DNA of 64,000 bases from contig JAJFHD010000055.1 in the NCBI GenBank assembly GCA_021775805.1, forward strand, positions 62,001-126,000, in the 5' to 3' direction. Of the stretch, positions 8,023 through 15,256 are shown in pieces. The position numbers were made by a program, and so were the translations under genes. The notes under the pieces are model-generated. The model searched no databases. It was not told the origin of the DNA and saw nothing but the letters and a program-made list of their open reading frames with translations. Position 1 is the first letter of the stretch. Each line of letters begins with the position of its first letter. The stretch comes from Alphaproteobacteria bacterium. GTDB taxonomy: Bacteria > Pseudomonadota > Alphaproteobacteria > Rhizobiales > JAJFHC01.

Positions 8023-8753
8023 GAGACGATGTCCACTTCGCCGGCAAAACTGTAACCAGTTCCCCAGTGAGTGATGATATGTTCCGGACTCTTGGGATCC
8101 TGCTCGATCTTCTTCCTCAGACGGTTGATGAGATTGTCGATACTGCGGTCGAACGCCTGCGCTTCACGTCCCCGAACGATGTCGAGCAACTGGTCGCGTG
8201 TCAGGATCATGTTCCTCCTGTTGATAAGCGCCTTCAGCAGCAGATGCTCGCCGGTGCTGAGCGACAACGAGACCCCGTCCCGGCGTTCCAGTTCATGCCG
8301 GTGGACGTGATAAACCCAGCGACCGAACCGGAGGACGTCGCCAACCCCGGCGCCTGCCATGCCCTCACGGGCGGGATTGGCCGCGGTCCGCCGGAGGACT
8401 GCATTGATCCGGGCCAGCAACTCCCGGGGGTTGAAGGGCTTGACCACATAGTCGTCGGCGCCGATCTCCAGCCCTATGATCCGGTCCAGTTCACCGTCGC
8501 GGGCGGTCAGCAGTATGACGGGCAGATCGCTGGTCGCCCGCAATGTCCGGCACAGGCTCAAACCGTCTTCTCCGGGCATCATGATGTCGAGTACCACGAG
8601 ATCGATCGCCGATGTCTGCAGAACCCGGTTCATGGCCCGCCCGTCTTCGGCCACGCTGACCCGCATTCCGCTTTTCTTGAAATACCGTATCAGGGCATCG
8701 CGTATTTCACGGTGATCGTCGACGATCAGAATGTGCGGGGTCTGCCGGTTCAT
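8019..8753 (-). CDS. OmpR-family response regulator
   Basis: A 244-aa two-domain regulator. The receiver has the acidic pair VDD at 11-13, the phospho-acceptor Asp56 in DLVVLDIMMPGEDG, a Thr in LLTARDGE and a Lys in VVKPFNPREL. The C-terminal winged helix has LSTGEHLLLKALINRRNMIL, FDRSIDNLINRLRKKIE and ITHWGTGYSF, which is the OmpR/PhoB DNA-binding fold. The start is the ATG at 8753; the longer frame to 8867 adds low-complexity residues outside the family. It is the first gene of a three-gene unit with the kinase and the small membrane protein. Confidence 0.93.
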   Translation of the reverse strand: MNRQTPHILIVDDHREIRDALIRYFKKSGMRVSVAEDGRAMNRVLQTSAIDLVVLDIMMPGEDGLSLCRTLRATSDLPVILLTARDGELDRIIGLEIGADDYVVKPFNPRELLARINAVLRRTAANPAREGMAGAGVGDVLRFGRWVYHVHRHELERRDGVSLSLSTGEHLLLKALINRRNMILTRDQLLDIVRGREAQAFDRSIDNLINRLRKKIEQDPKSPEHIITHWGTGYSFAGEVDIVS

Positions 8754-8860
8754 TTCTTCTTCACTCGCCTGATGCGCACTTGAAGGAGACTCTTGGGCAG
8801 CGTGATGATGGTTGCACGGCAACACAGTGGCCCGATCAATCCAGCCGCCAGGCAGCCGTG

Positions 8861-9241
8861 TCAGCAACGGGACCGTTTCAGACGGCGGAATCTGCGAAGC
8901 AAACGGCCAAGCGCGTCCTTGTAGTCTTCGAGATCCTCATCCCTGTAAGCCTTGACGAGTTCGTCGGAGATGCGATTCAGCCTATGGTCGTCATAGAAGT
9001 CATCTTCAACGATATCGTCGATATCGGCCGCAACAGATCTCAATTCCCTGTCAAGCGACTTGTCGATGTCGCTCACCTCGACGCCGGCCATCGCCCATTC
9101 CAGATCGTACAATACGGAGATCGCTGTACGGATATCCCTGCAACTAGCGCTTGCTGATGCTTCGGTCGACGCAACGACCATTAAAAATACGGCGGCGCAT
9201 GCCAGAGCAGACATCAAGCGGCGGAATTCAACACAGTTCAT
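8861..9241 (-). CDS. Secreted hypothetical protein, acidic/basic C-terminus
   Basis: A 126-aa protein with a signal peptide (about residues 1-30; hydrophobic core LMSALACAAVFLMVVAS). The mature part is predicted helical, strongly acidic in the middle (DIDDIVEDDFYDD) and basic at the end (LLRRFRRLKRSRC). It has two Cys, one soon after cleavage and one terminal, that could form a disulfide. No family is recognised. The ATG at 9241 has a GGGAG at close spacing. The gene lies upstream of, and in the same direction as, the two-component genes, with a 107-nt gap. Confidence 0.65.
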   Translation of the reverse strand: MNCVEFRRLMSALACAAVFLMVVASTEASASASCRDIRTAISVLYDLEWAMAGVEVSDIDKSLDRELRSVAADIDDIVEDDFYDDHRLNRISDELVKAYRDEDLEDYKDALGRLLRRFRRLKRSRC

Positions 9242-9539
9242 TTCACTCCCTTTCACTGATTTGAGTCCGGTCCCGGAACCCCAGGCGATCCGTGATCCGG
9301 CACACCGGTCCGACGTTATCCGTCATCCGGTAAAGGGCACTGTGATGGGCAATTGTCGCAAGCGGATGGCCCTGAGCGGGCGGATTTGTTGCAATCTTGT
9401 CAAAACCTCCCCGAACGCCACAATTTGCGACAAATTTCTACTTTGGGATGCAGGTCATGGATGTTCTTTTCAGCGCGCTGATTGTCTTCGGTTGAAGGTT
9501 GGGCGGGCGGATTTGTCTTGAGGAAAGGACGACGTATCC

Positions 9540-9974
9540 ATGTCGAGTTCTTGTATCGCGCAGAGAAGTCACTCAATGCTGTATTGTGTTCTGTTTGTTG
9601 CCACGGCAGCCCTAGGCGGTTGCGCAACAGTGCTTTCGGGCACCAGTCAACAGATCGCCATCGACACGCCGGGCCACGACGGCGCAGAATGTGTCGTGAC
9701 ATCGAAGGATACCGGCGAGCGCAGCATCGTCACACCTGCGACACTGAATGTTTCCAGAAGCAAACACGACATCCACGTGACCTGCAACAAGGGGTGCTAC
9801 ACCGGTGCGGCCCTGATCGCCTCCAATCTCGAAGGTACGGCGGCCGGCAACCTGCTGGTTGGCGGCATCATCGGCGCCGGCGTCGATTCCGCGACCGGTG
9901 CCCTGAACAAGTACCAGGCGCAAACGTCCATCGCCATGACCAAGAAGAGGACCTGTCCGCGCAAATACAGCTAG
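9540..9974 (+). CDS. Putative lipoprotein
   Basis: A 144-aa protein with a lipobox (AALGGC, Cys near residue 28) after a hydrophobic stretch, so the mature protein is likely anchored in the outer or inner membrane. The mature sequence has VLSGTSQQIAIDTPG, several Cys (ECVV, VTCNKGCY) and a Gly-rich segment GNLLVGGIIGAGVDSATGA. This pattern is shared by a widespread small lipoprotein family of unknown role. An AGGAAAGG lies upstream of the chosen ATG. A terminator follows directly. Confidence 0.75.
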   Translation: MSSSCIAQRSHSMLYCVLFVATAALGGCATVLSGTSQQIAIDTPGHDGAECVVTSKDTGERSIVTPATLNVSRSKHDIHVTCNKGCYTGAALIASNLEGTAAGNLLVGGIIGAGVDSATGALNKYQAQTSIAMTKKRTCPRKYS

Positions 9975-9987
9975 ACCGGTGATGCAT

Positions 9988-10026
9988 CTGCCGGTCCGGT
10001 TACCCCGGAAGAACCGGCAGGTTTTT
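9988..10026 (+). terminator. Rho-independent terminator after the lipoprotein gene
   Basis: CTGCCGGT (9988-9995) pairs with ACCGGCAG (10013-10020) and is followed by GTTTTT (10021-10026). It begins 14 nt after the lipoprotein stop. The reverse strand lacks a good T tract. Confidence 0.8.
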
Positions 10027-10070
10027 CCGGGAACGACCGGCCTTGGTAGCGGGGCGCAACGATGTGTGGA

Positions 10071-11780
10071 TCATCTCTGCTCAAGCCGCACGAAGGAAAA
10101 CCAGGGAATGTTGCGGTCATGCATGGCGGACACGACAACAGTCTGCCCGGGCGACACCTCGACCGCGTCGTCGAAGACATAGACCACGTGGTTCCAGGCC
10201 GATGCCGCGGACGGCTGCGACGGGTGGTTCTCAAACACGATGGTCTCGTCCATCTGCAGGTGGTTCCACTGGATGATACCCTGGCACATGCCCGCTGCCG
10301 TCACCGGGATGTGCAGTAGTTTCTCTTCGGCGGGGAAGCTGTCCTGTCCGGCAAAGTCGAATGTGAAGGCCGCCGTGTCGGCACTTAGAAGCGCAAGGTC
10401 CAGATCGTTCCGGTATACGGCCATCTTGCGCGACGTGATCGAATTGAACCGGCTCAGGTCAAAGCCGTCCACCGAGCCGACCCGGATGTTGTCGGCAATA
10501 TCGCTGCCGCCGAGAAGGCCGATCATCATCGATCCCGCCCTGGGGATAATCGCCGCACCGGGCCTCAACAGCCGCTGCTTGGCGTCTTCGATGCTCGACA
10601 GCACACCTTCGCTGATGAATTCGCTGGAGAGCACTTCCGAGACCAGGACGTCTGCCGGCCGGTCGATATCCTCGCCTACCGCCAGGTCGGTCGACATCTT
10701 GCCGATGACGGTCACCACATCGTCGAGCCCGTTGTCGGCCACAATCGCCCTGGCCGTGTCGGCAATCAGGGGCACTGCCTCGCAAGTCGTCACCCGGCCC
10801 ACACCCAGCCGTGCCGCCATCATCGACAACAGACCCGAACCGGTGCCGATTTCAAGCAGATGGTCGTCCGGCGACAGGGCTGCCTGCAGGGCTGCCTTGT
10901 AAGCCTCGTTGCGCGGCGTGTCATTCATCATCGGCACGTGCCAGCGCGGCACCGCCCGCGACAGGCTCTTGGACATCACGAGCTGCGTCACCGGTGCCCG
11001 GCGTTCCACGTCGAGCACACAGCGGCGGTCGTCCGGCGACGACGTCGTGTCGGTTGCAACGGCAAAAACCCGGGCCAGAGCCTTGAGCGTGCCGCCATGA
11101 CCGGGGCGCAGGTCCAGGGAACGTTCAAGACAGGCGACCGCCTTCTGGTACTGTTTCAGTTCACGCAGGCTTTCTCCCAGATAGCCAAGGGCCTCGGCAA
11201 AATTGGGCGCAATCTTGAGAGCCTGTTCATAGCCCGCCACAGCGTCGTCGAAACGCCCCAGTTCATGCAAGACGCTCGCCCGGTTGCAATGGATGTCGGC
11301 GGCCCCCGGTTCCCGCTCGAGCGCCTGGCCGTAGACCGACGCCGCTTCTTCAAGGTCACCGCTTTTTTGAAGCGCATTGCCCAGATTGCACAGTATATCG
11401 GCCGCACCGGGCTCCAGCGCCAAAGCCCGACGGTGACAGGCGACAGCCTCGTCATGGCGGCCGAGTTCGGTCAGGGCGAGACCTAGATTGCCGTGCGCGT
11501 CGACATAATCGGGAGAAATATCGATCGCCCGGGCGATCCTCGCCGCGGCCAGTTCGTGATCGCCGGTCTGATGGGCAACCAGTCCGCTCAGGTTCAAGGC
11601 TGTGGAATTGTCGGGCGCGCGCGCCAGCACATCGTCATAAAGCGACACGGCCGCCTTCATATCTCCTGCACTGTGATGACTGACGGCGCGCTCGAGCATC
11701 TGTTGCACCGATACCGGTGCAGGTGTCTGCCTGGAACCGGGCAATCCGGCGTTTTCGGCATCGGACGAATCGTGTGGCAT
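10071..11780 (-). CDS. TPR-repeat protein fused to a PRMT-like arginine methyltransferase
   Basis: A 569-aa protein. Residues about 25-260 hold six or seven TPR repeats with the usual spacing (for example SLYDDVLARAPDNSTALNLSGLV and AHGNLGLALTELGRHDEAVA). Residues about 285-569 look like a protein arginine N-methyltransferase. SAM motif I is LLEIGTGSGLLSMMAARLG near 307-325, motif II is VTTCEA, and a double-E loop SEVLSSEFISEGVL near 378-391 carries the two glutamates at PRMT spacing (E-x8-E). Where PRMTs have a THW loop, this protein has IQWNHLQM, so substrate contacts may differ. The N-terminal TPRs could recruit protein substrates, as in PRMT9-type enzymes. It is monocistronic, upstream of and divergent from the tRNA-Lys gene. 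Confidence 0.8.
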   Translation of the reverse strand: MPHDSSDAENAGLPGSRQTPAPVSVQQMLERAVSHHSAGDMKAAVSLYDDVLARAPDNSTALNLSGLVAHQTGDHELAAARIARAIDISPDYVDAHGNLGLALTELGRHDEAVACHRRALALEPGAADILCNLGNALQKSGDLEEAASVYGQALEREPGAADIHCNRASVLHELGRFDDAVAGYEQALKIAPNFAEALGYLGESLRELKQYQKAVACLERSLDLRPGHGGTLKALARVFAVATDTTSSPDDRRCVLDVERRAPVTQLVMSKSLSRAVPRWHVPMMNDTPRNEAYKAALQAALSPDDHLLEIGTGSGLLSMMAARLGVGRVTTCEAVPLIADTARAIVADNGLDDVVTVIGKMSTDLAVGEDIDRPADVLVSEVLSSEFISEGVLSSIEDAKQRLLRPGAAIIPRAGSMMIGLLGGSDIADNIRVGSVDGFDLSRFNSITSRKMAVYRNDLDLALLSADTAAFTFDFAGQDSFPAEEKLLHIPVTAAGMCQGIIQWNHLQMDETIVFENHPSQPSAASAWNHVVYVFDDAVEVSPGQTVVVSAMHDRNIPWFSFVRLEQR

Positions 11781-11960
11781 GGCATTCTCAGCAGACCCGG
11801 CACAAGCCGCCGGTACGGCGGATTGAAACCGTTTTCGGATTGGCTTCCTAGCCGCCCTGCCCTAACACGAAACTCCGGACAATCCAACGCCATCAACGGT
11901 CGGGCCAGGAACCGGCGACCCTGAAATCAAAACAAAAGCCACCAAACACCATGACAGCTA

Positions 11961-11989
11961 TTGACCGGGCGTGTCCGCAACACTAATGT
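11961..11989 (+). promoter_or_regulatory. Sigma-70-type promoter of tRNA-Lys
   Basis: TTGACC (11961-11966) and TAATGT (11984-11989) are separated by 17 bp. The expected transcription start is near 11996, about 14 nt before the mature tRNA. Confidence 0.65.
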
Positions 11990-12009
11990 CCGCGGCGATT
12001 CCCCGGTGA

Positions 12010-12085
12010 GGGCGCGTAGCTCAGTTGGTAGAGCATCTGACTTTTAATCAGACGGTCACAGGTTCGATCCCTGTCGCGCTCACCA
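12010..12085 (+). tRNA. tRNA-Lys (anticodon TTT)
   Basis: A 76-nt cloverleaf including an encoded CCA. The acceptor GGGCGCG pairs with CGCGCTC (one G-U pair). The D arm is GCTCAGTTGGTAGAGC. The anticodon stem TCTGA/TCAGA encloses CTTTTAA with anticodon TTT. The T arm is ACAGG-TTCGATC-CCTGT, the discriminator is A, and CCA ends at 12085. All stems are intact. Confidence 0.97.
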
Positions 12086-12373
12086 AATCAAATCAATACC
12101 TTAGCTGACATACCTCGCCTCAAAGTTTCCCCGGTAGCAACCATTAGAACCGATTTGAGCGGGATTATCCCGTATCAGCAGGGATTAAGTGGGGGGATCT
12201 AACAGCGTATTTGCCTCACGGACCGGTACGCCTTCAATTGACTGAGTAACTACGGATTTATCCTACAAGCAAAAATAGAATGTAGGAGACAGGATCTCCC
12301 CACATCTATGTCAAACGGAATTTCGCGAGTTCATTCATGAGATCATGAACAAAAGTATGCTGACTCCCGAAAG

Positions 12374-13057
12374 CTAATTCGTCATACCCAGAATGTTTCC
12401 AAAATTCCAGATCACGGCGGCGCGTAGAACTTCTGCGTCGTAATCTATCGTGTGGGTATGAGGCAACCCGAGTGGAAAGGCGTAATTCTGATCATTGTAG
12501 TTTCCTCTGAGATACTCGCCCCGGACGCTTATCTGAGGAGTCAATGCCACTTCCACGCCACCACCATATACAAACGCGGTGTGCGTATTCGAGTCCTTGC
12601 CAACAGTTTCATTGCCGTCACTTCCGGCAAAACCAATCCCAGCTGTTCCGAATATCAAGATCCGGTCAATCGCATATCCGGCACGAGCACGGATTGTGCC
12701 AATCGTATTTACGTCAAAATTCGTCAGGACCGCGTTGGCTCCGTCAACGTCGCCAAAAGAAATGTCACCTTCCAAACCGTAGACAAATTGATCGCTTTGG
12801 AAATTGATTCCCGCGAGTATTCCGAACATCGAACCGCTGCCATCGTTGATGCTTGTTCCAGGTGTCGTCGGAAGTGACACGCTTCCGCGGCTGATATCGA
12901 CGTCGGACCACGCACCACCTCCGTGAACTCCTGCATAGATACCGGCCCAATTATGTGTGTAGCTGCCATCAAAAATTTCAGCAGCACTTGCTTTGTTGCC
13001 TATGCTGGAAACCACTAAAGTCAGTACAAGGCACAAATATGATAACTTTGAAAGCAT
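12374..13057 (-). CDS. Outer-membrane beta-barrel protein (Omp25/31-like)
   Basis: A 227-aa protein with a signal peptide (about residues 1-26, ending near ASA-A). NWAGIYAGVHGGGAWSD follows, the usual first strand of Omp25/31-type porin-like barrels. Alternating hydrophobic strands follow (GILAGINFQSDQFVYGLEGD, TIRARAGYAIDRILIFGTAG, ISVRGEYLRGNY), and it ends in AAVIWNFG plus a short tail. It probably forms an eight-stranded barrel. The start has a GAGGGTGGGG site. The surrounding DNA is noticeably more AT-rich than the neighbouring genes, which suggests a different history. Confidence 0.85.
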   Translation of the reverse strand: MLSKLSYLCLVLTLVVSSIGNKASAAEIFDGSYTHNWAGIYAGVHGGGAWSDVDISRGSVSLPTTPGTSINDGSGSMFGILAGINFQSDQFVYGLEGDISFGDVDGANAVLTNFDVNTIGTIRARAGYAIDRILIFGTAGIGFAGSDGNETVGKDSNTHTAFVYGGGVEVALTPQISVRGEYLRGNYNDQNYAFPLGLPHTHTIDYDAEVLRAAVIWNFGNILGMTN

Positions 13058-13513
13058 GACCCCACCCTCTTATTAACAACGTTGCTTGGTGTAGATATTA
13101 GACATTTTTGGGCGAATCGGAAAGGTGGTTTTGCAGTTTGTGGAAAGTTGAAGGAAACAAACACGGATTCATAGACTTGAGTTCAGTGTCGATAAGTGTG
13201 ACAGCGTTCAGAATTACGTTGACAGTGCACTTTATCTACAACGAGTGAGCGTGGCACCAACCTGCTCGAACTGATGCCTCGTATGGCGGAACAGGTGCAC
13301 TGTCACCGCAGTTCGAAAAAAATATGAGGCCGTGCCGGTTTCTTGGAAAGCCAGCCCCATCCAGGCAACCGTCGCAGCTTTCACCTTCGGCTTTTCAGAT
13401 CAATAAAACCACTTTGCATAGCGCAAATGCGTCATGCGAAGTGCGCCGGTCGTCGATAGAGTTCTCCCAAATGGATTCGCGGTCGTGCGCAGCACAGTGG
13501 AGAAACCGGGACT
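13058..13513. other. Intergenic region between OMP gene and small secreted protein gene
   Basis: A 456-bp divergent spacer, AT-rich near the OMP gene. It should hold the OMP promoter (leftward) and that of the gene at 13514. I found no RNA gene, insertion sequence or strong hairpin. Short open frames here lack family features and ribosome sites. Confidence 0.4.
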
Positions 13514-13888
13514 ATGACTTTTGCAAGCTGCCTGACAACCGTTGTTGCTCTCTTGGCATTTATCGTCGGTGCGCATGCCGATCCATTGGACGACCGGCCT
13601 CACGTCGGTGTGGTTTGCAAACGGATTATCGCCTATGGCGCAACGCCTCAACAGGCACGGCGGGCATACAACCGTCAAAAGCGGCTGTTTGAGGCGGAAG
13701 TTCTGGCAAGATATAAACGGCTCCAACACGTTCGCACCGAGGGCGGAGCATCGTACTTTGACGTCCCCTGCAAGGGCGGTAAGGAACTTGGGCGAGCGAA
13801 AAAGTTCAGATGTAAACTGGTTTTGAGGCCCTGTTACTTGCGTTTGCGACAGCTCAATTTTTTGCCGGATCCGATCAAACGCCCGTAA
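13514..13888 (+). CDS. Small secreted basic protein, unknown
   Basis: A 124-aa protein with a signal peptide (about residues 1-22; ASCLTTVVALLAFIVGAHA, then DP). The mature part is basic, with four Cys (VVCKR, VPCKG, FRCK, RPCY) that could form two disulfides. I recognise no family. The signal peptide and paired cysteines argue that it is a real exported protein. It stands alone on its strand. Confidence 0.5.
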   Translation: MTFASCLTTVVALLAFIVGAHADPLDDRPHVGVVCKRIIAYGATPQQARRAYNRQKRLFEAEVLARYKRLQHVRTEGGASYFDVPCKGGKELGRAKKFRCKLVLRPCYLRLRQLNFLPDPIKRP

Positions 13889-14270
13889 ACCGCAAACAAT
13901 ACCGGCATTGCCACGGGCACAATTCAACCCAGGTTCAGTTGGAGAAACCACCTGATGGCGGCGGCAGGTTCCCTCGCCGGTTCTGATCCGGCATGACTTC
14001 AAAGACTCTGCAAAGCCACGCCAGATAGTTTGACAATACTCTCATCATTGCAGGCATTGTTCGACTTCCAATTGCGGGCGCCGTTGACGCTTTCACATAC
14101 ATCACCTCGGGCATGACCACAGTTGCACACCCGCTGTGTGCCACCACAATAACATCTGCACGCCCTTATGCACAAACCCTCGAATGTCTCCGACGTCGAA
14201 CGGACCCCAACCCACTGCAATTCATCCGCCCGCTTTTCACATCAAAGACACGGCCGTCACCTGGCCATCG
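13889..14270. other. Intergenic region without recognised gene
   Basis: A 382-bp stretch between the small secreted protein and the small membrane protein gene (minus strand). A minus-strand frame at 13999-14220 encodes a Cys-rich 73-aa peptide but has no family resemblance and no good ribosome site, so I do not call it. No RNA gene or terminator is evident. Confidence 0.35.
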
Positions 14271-14447
14271 TCAAACACCCCGCAACAGATTGCCCGCCAC
14301 CAGCACCACCCAGGCGATGATCATGAAGATGTAGGCGTTGCCGCTGACAACCGGGATGCTGACACCGCTATAGGTTGCCAGCAGCGACAGGATTCCCAGA
14401 ACGGCGGAGATCAGGAATGTGATGGTCTTCGGTTTGCTCAATGTCAT
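14271..14447 (-). CDS. Small two-helix membrane protein
   Basis: A 58-aa peptide from the ATG at 14447, which has AAAGGG 8 nt upstream. Two transmembrane segments (ITFLISAVLGILSLLATYSG and AYIFMIIAWVVLVAGNLL) are joined by a short loop SIPVVSG. The family is unknown, but the pattern (a short basic start, two helices, a short tail) is typical of real small inner-membrane proteins. It faces the DUF922-like gene in a divergent arrangement. Confidence 0.6.
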   Translation of the reverse strand: MTLSKPKTITFLISAVLGILSLLATYSGVSIPVVSGNAYIFMIIAWVVLVAGNLLRGV

Positions 14448-14676
14448 GGGGAGTGGCCCTTTGCGACGTGGACTAGAGTCACAGCGAAAACGTGTTGCAG
14501 GCGCGCTGTCAACAGCGCGGTCTCGAAAGGTGCCGTCTCCTGTTGGATTGTTCCGCCTGCGCGGCAAAATGGCAACTGTCAGCGGCGCGACAATTGGAGT
14601 TCGAAATCCAGTAGAGTGTTTTGTCGAATTGAAGTTTGCTGTACAATTATGGGCAGTAAACAGGGCGGGGTTTCCA

Positions 14677-15171
14677 GTGAAATTCAGGGCAATCGTATCG
14701 TGTTGCGCACTTTCTGCGGCACTCTTTCTCGGTCTGTTTACTGATCAAAGCGCCCTTGGCCAACCAATAATCCGAGAGATCGTGAAATACTACAACATCC
14801 AAGGAACCACCGCCGGGCAGCTCAAGGCCCAGATGAAGCGGAAAGGCCCGCAAGGCCACTGGGCCTATTCAAAGTGGTGGGTCAGTTGGAGTTCGGGGTG
14901 CCGGGTTACCGTAAAACTGACCTACACGTTTCCCAAATGGACCAACAGTCACAAGGCACCGAAGTCCTTGCGCAAAAGCTGGAAACGCATGATCAAACGT
15001 CTCTGGATCCATGAACGCGGACACGGTCAGCACGGCATCAATGCCGGACGCAAAATCAAGAAATCCGGCTGCCGTAATCCCAAGAAGATCATCGACAAAT
15101 GGGCGGCACAGGACAAGATATACGATCGGCGCACAGGACATGGTCGCACCCAAGGCGTCCATTTTCCCTGA
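14677..15171 (+). CDS. Secreted DUF922-like putative zinc peptidase
   Basis: A 164-aa protein starting at a GTG with a strong GGGCGGGG site 6 nt upstream. The signal peptide covers about residues 1-30. The mature domain has YYNIQGTTAGQLKAQMKRKGP, WAYSKWWVSWSSGCRVTVKLTYTF-P and then IHERGHGQHGINAG. This order matches DUF922, whose members carry an HE-x2-H motif. Here the motif is HERGHGQH, compatible with metal binding. A role in periplasmic proteolysis is likely but unproven. Earlier in-frame starts would remove the signal peptide from the N-terminus. Confidence 0.75.
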   Translation: MKFRAIVSCCALSAALFLGLFTDQSALGQPIIREIVKYYNIQGTTAGQLKAQMKRKGPQGHWAYSKWWVSWSSGCRVTVKLTYTFPKWTNSHKAPKSLRKSWKRMIKRLWIHERGHGQHGINAGRKIKKSGCRNPKKIIDKWAAQDKIYDRRTGHGRTQGVHFP

Positions 15172-15242
15172 GGTTCTTTTTCTAACACCAGTCCTCACTG
15201 TTCTCGCCCGGACAAAACGACGGCGCGCCCAGGTTACACGCG

Positions 15243-15248
15243 TATAAT
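15243..15248 (+). promoter_or_regulatory. Consensus -10 box TATAAT just before a start codon
   Basis: A perfect TATAAT lies 8 nt upstream of the ATG at 15257. If it is used, transcription would begin at or next to the ATG and give a leaderless mRNA. No Shine-Dalgarno sequence is visible and the -35 region is poor. Confidence 0.35.
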
Positions 15249-15256
15249 GGGCCGCC

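Noticed and set aside
13999..14220. Cys-rich 73-aa frame on the minus strand
   Set aside because: The cysteine pattern is curious, but there is no signal peptide, ribosome site or family resemblance.
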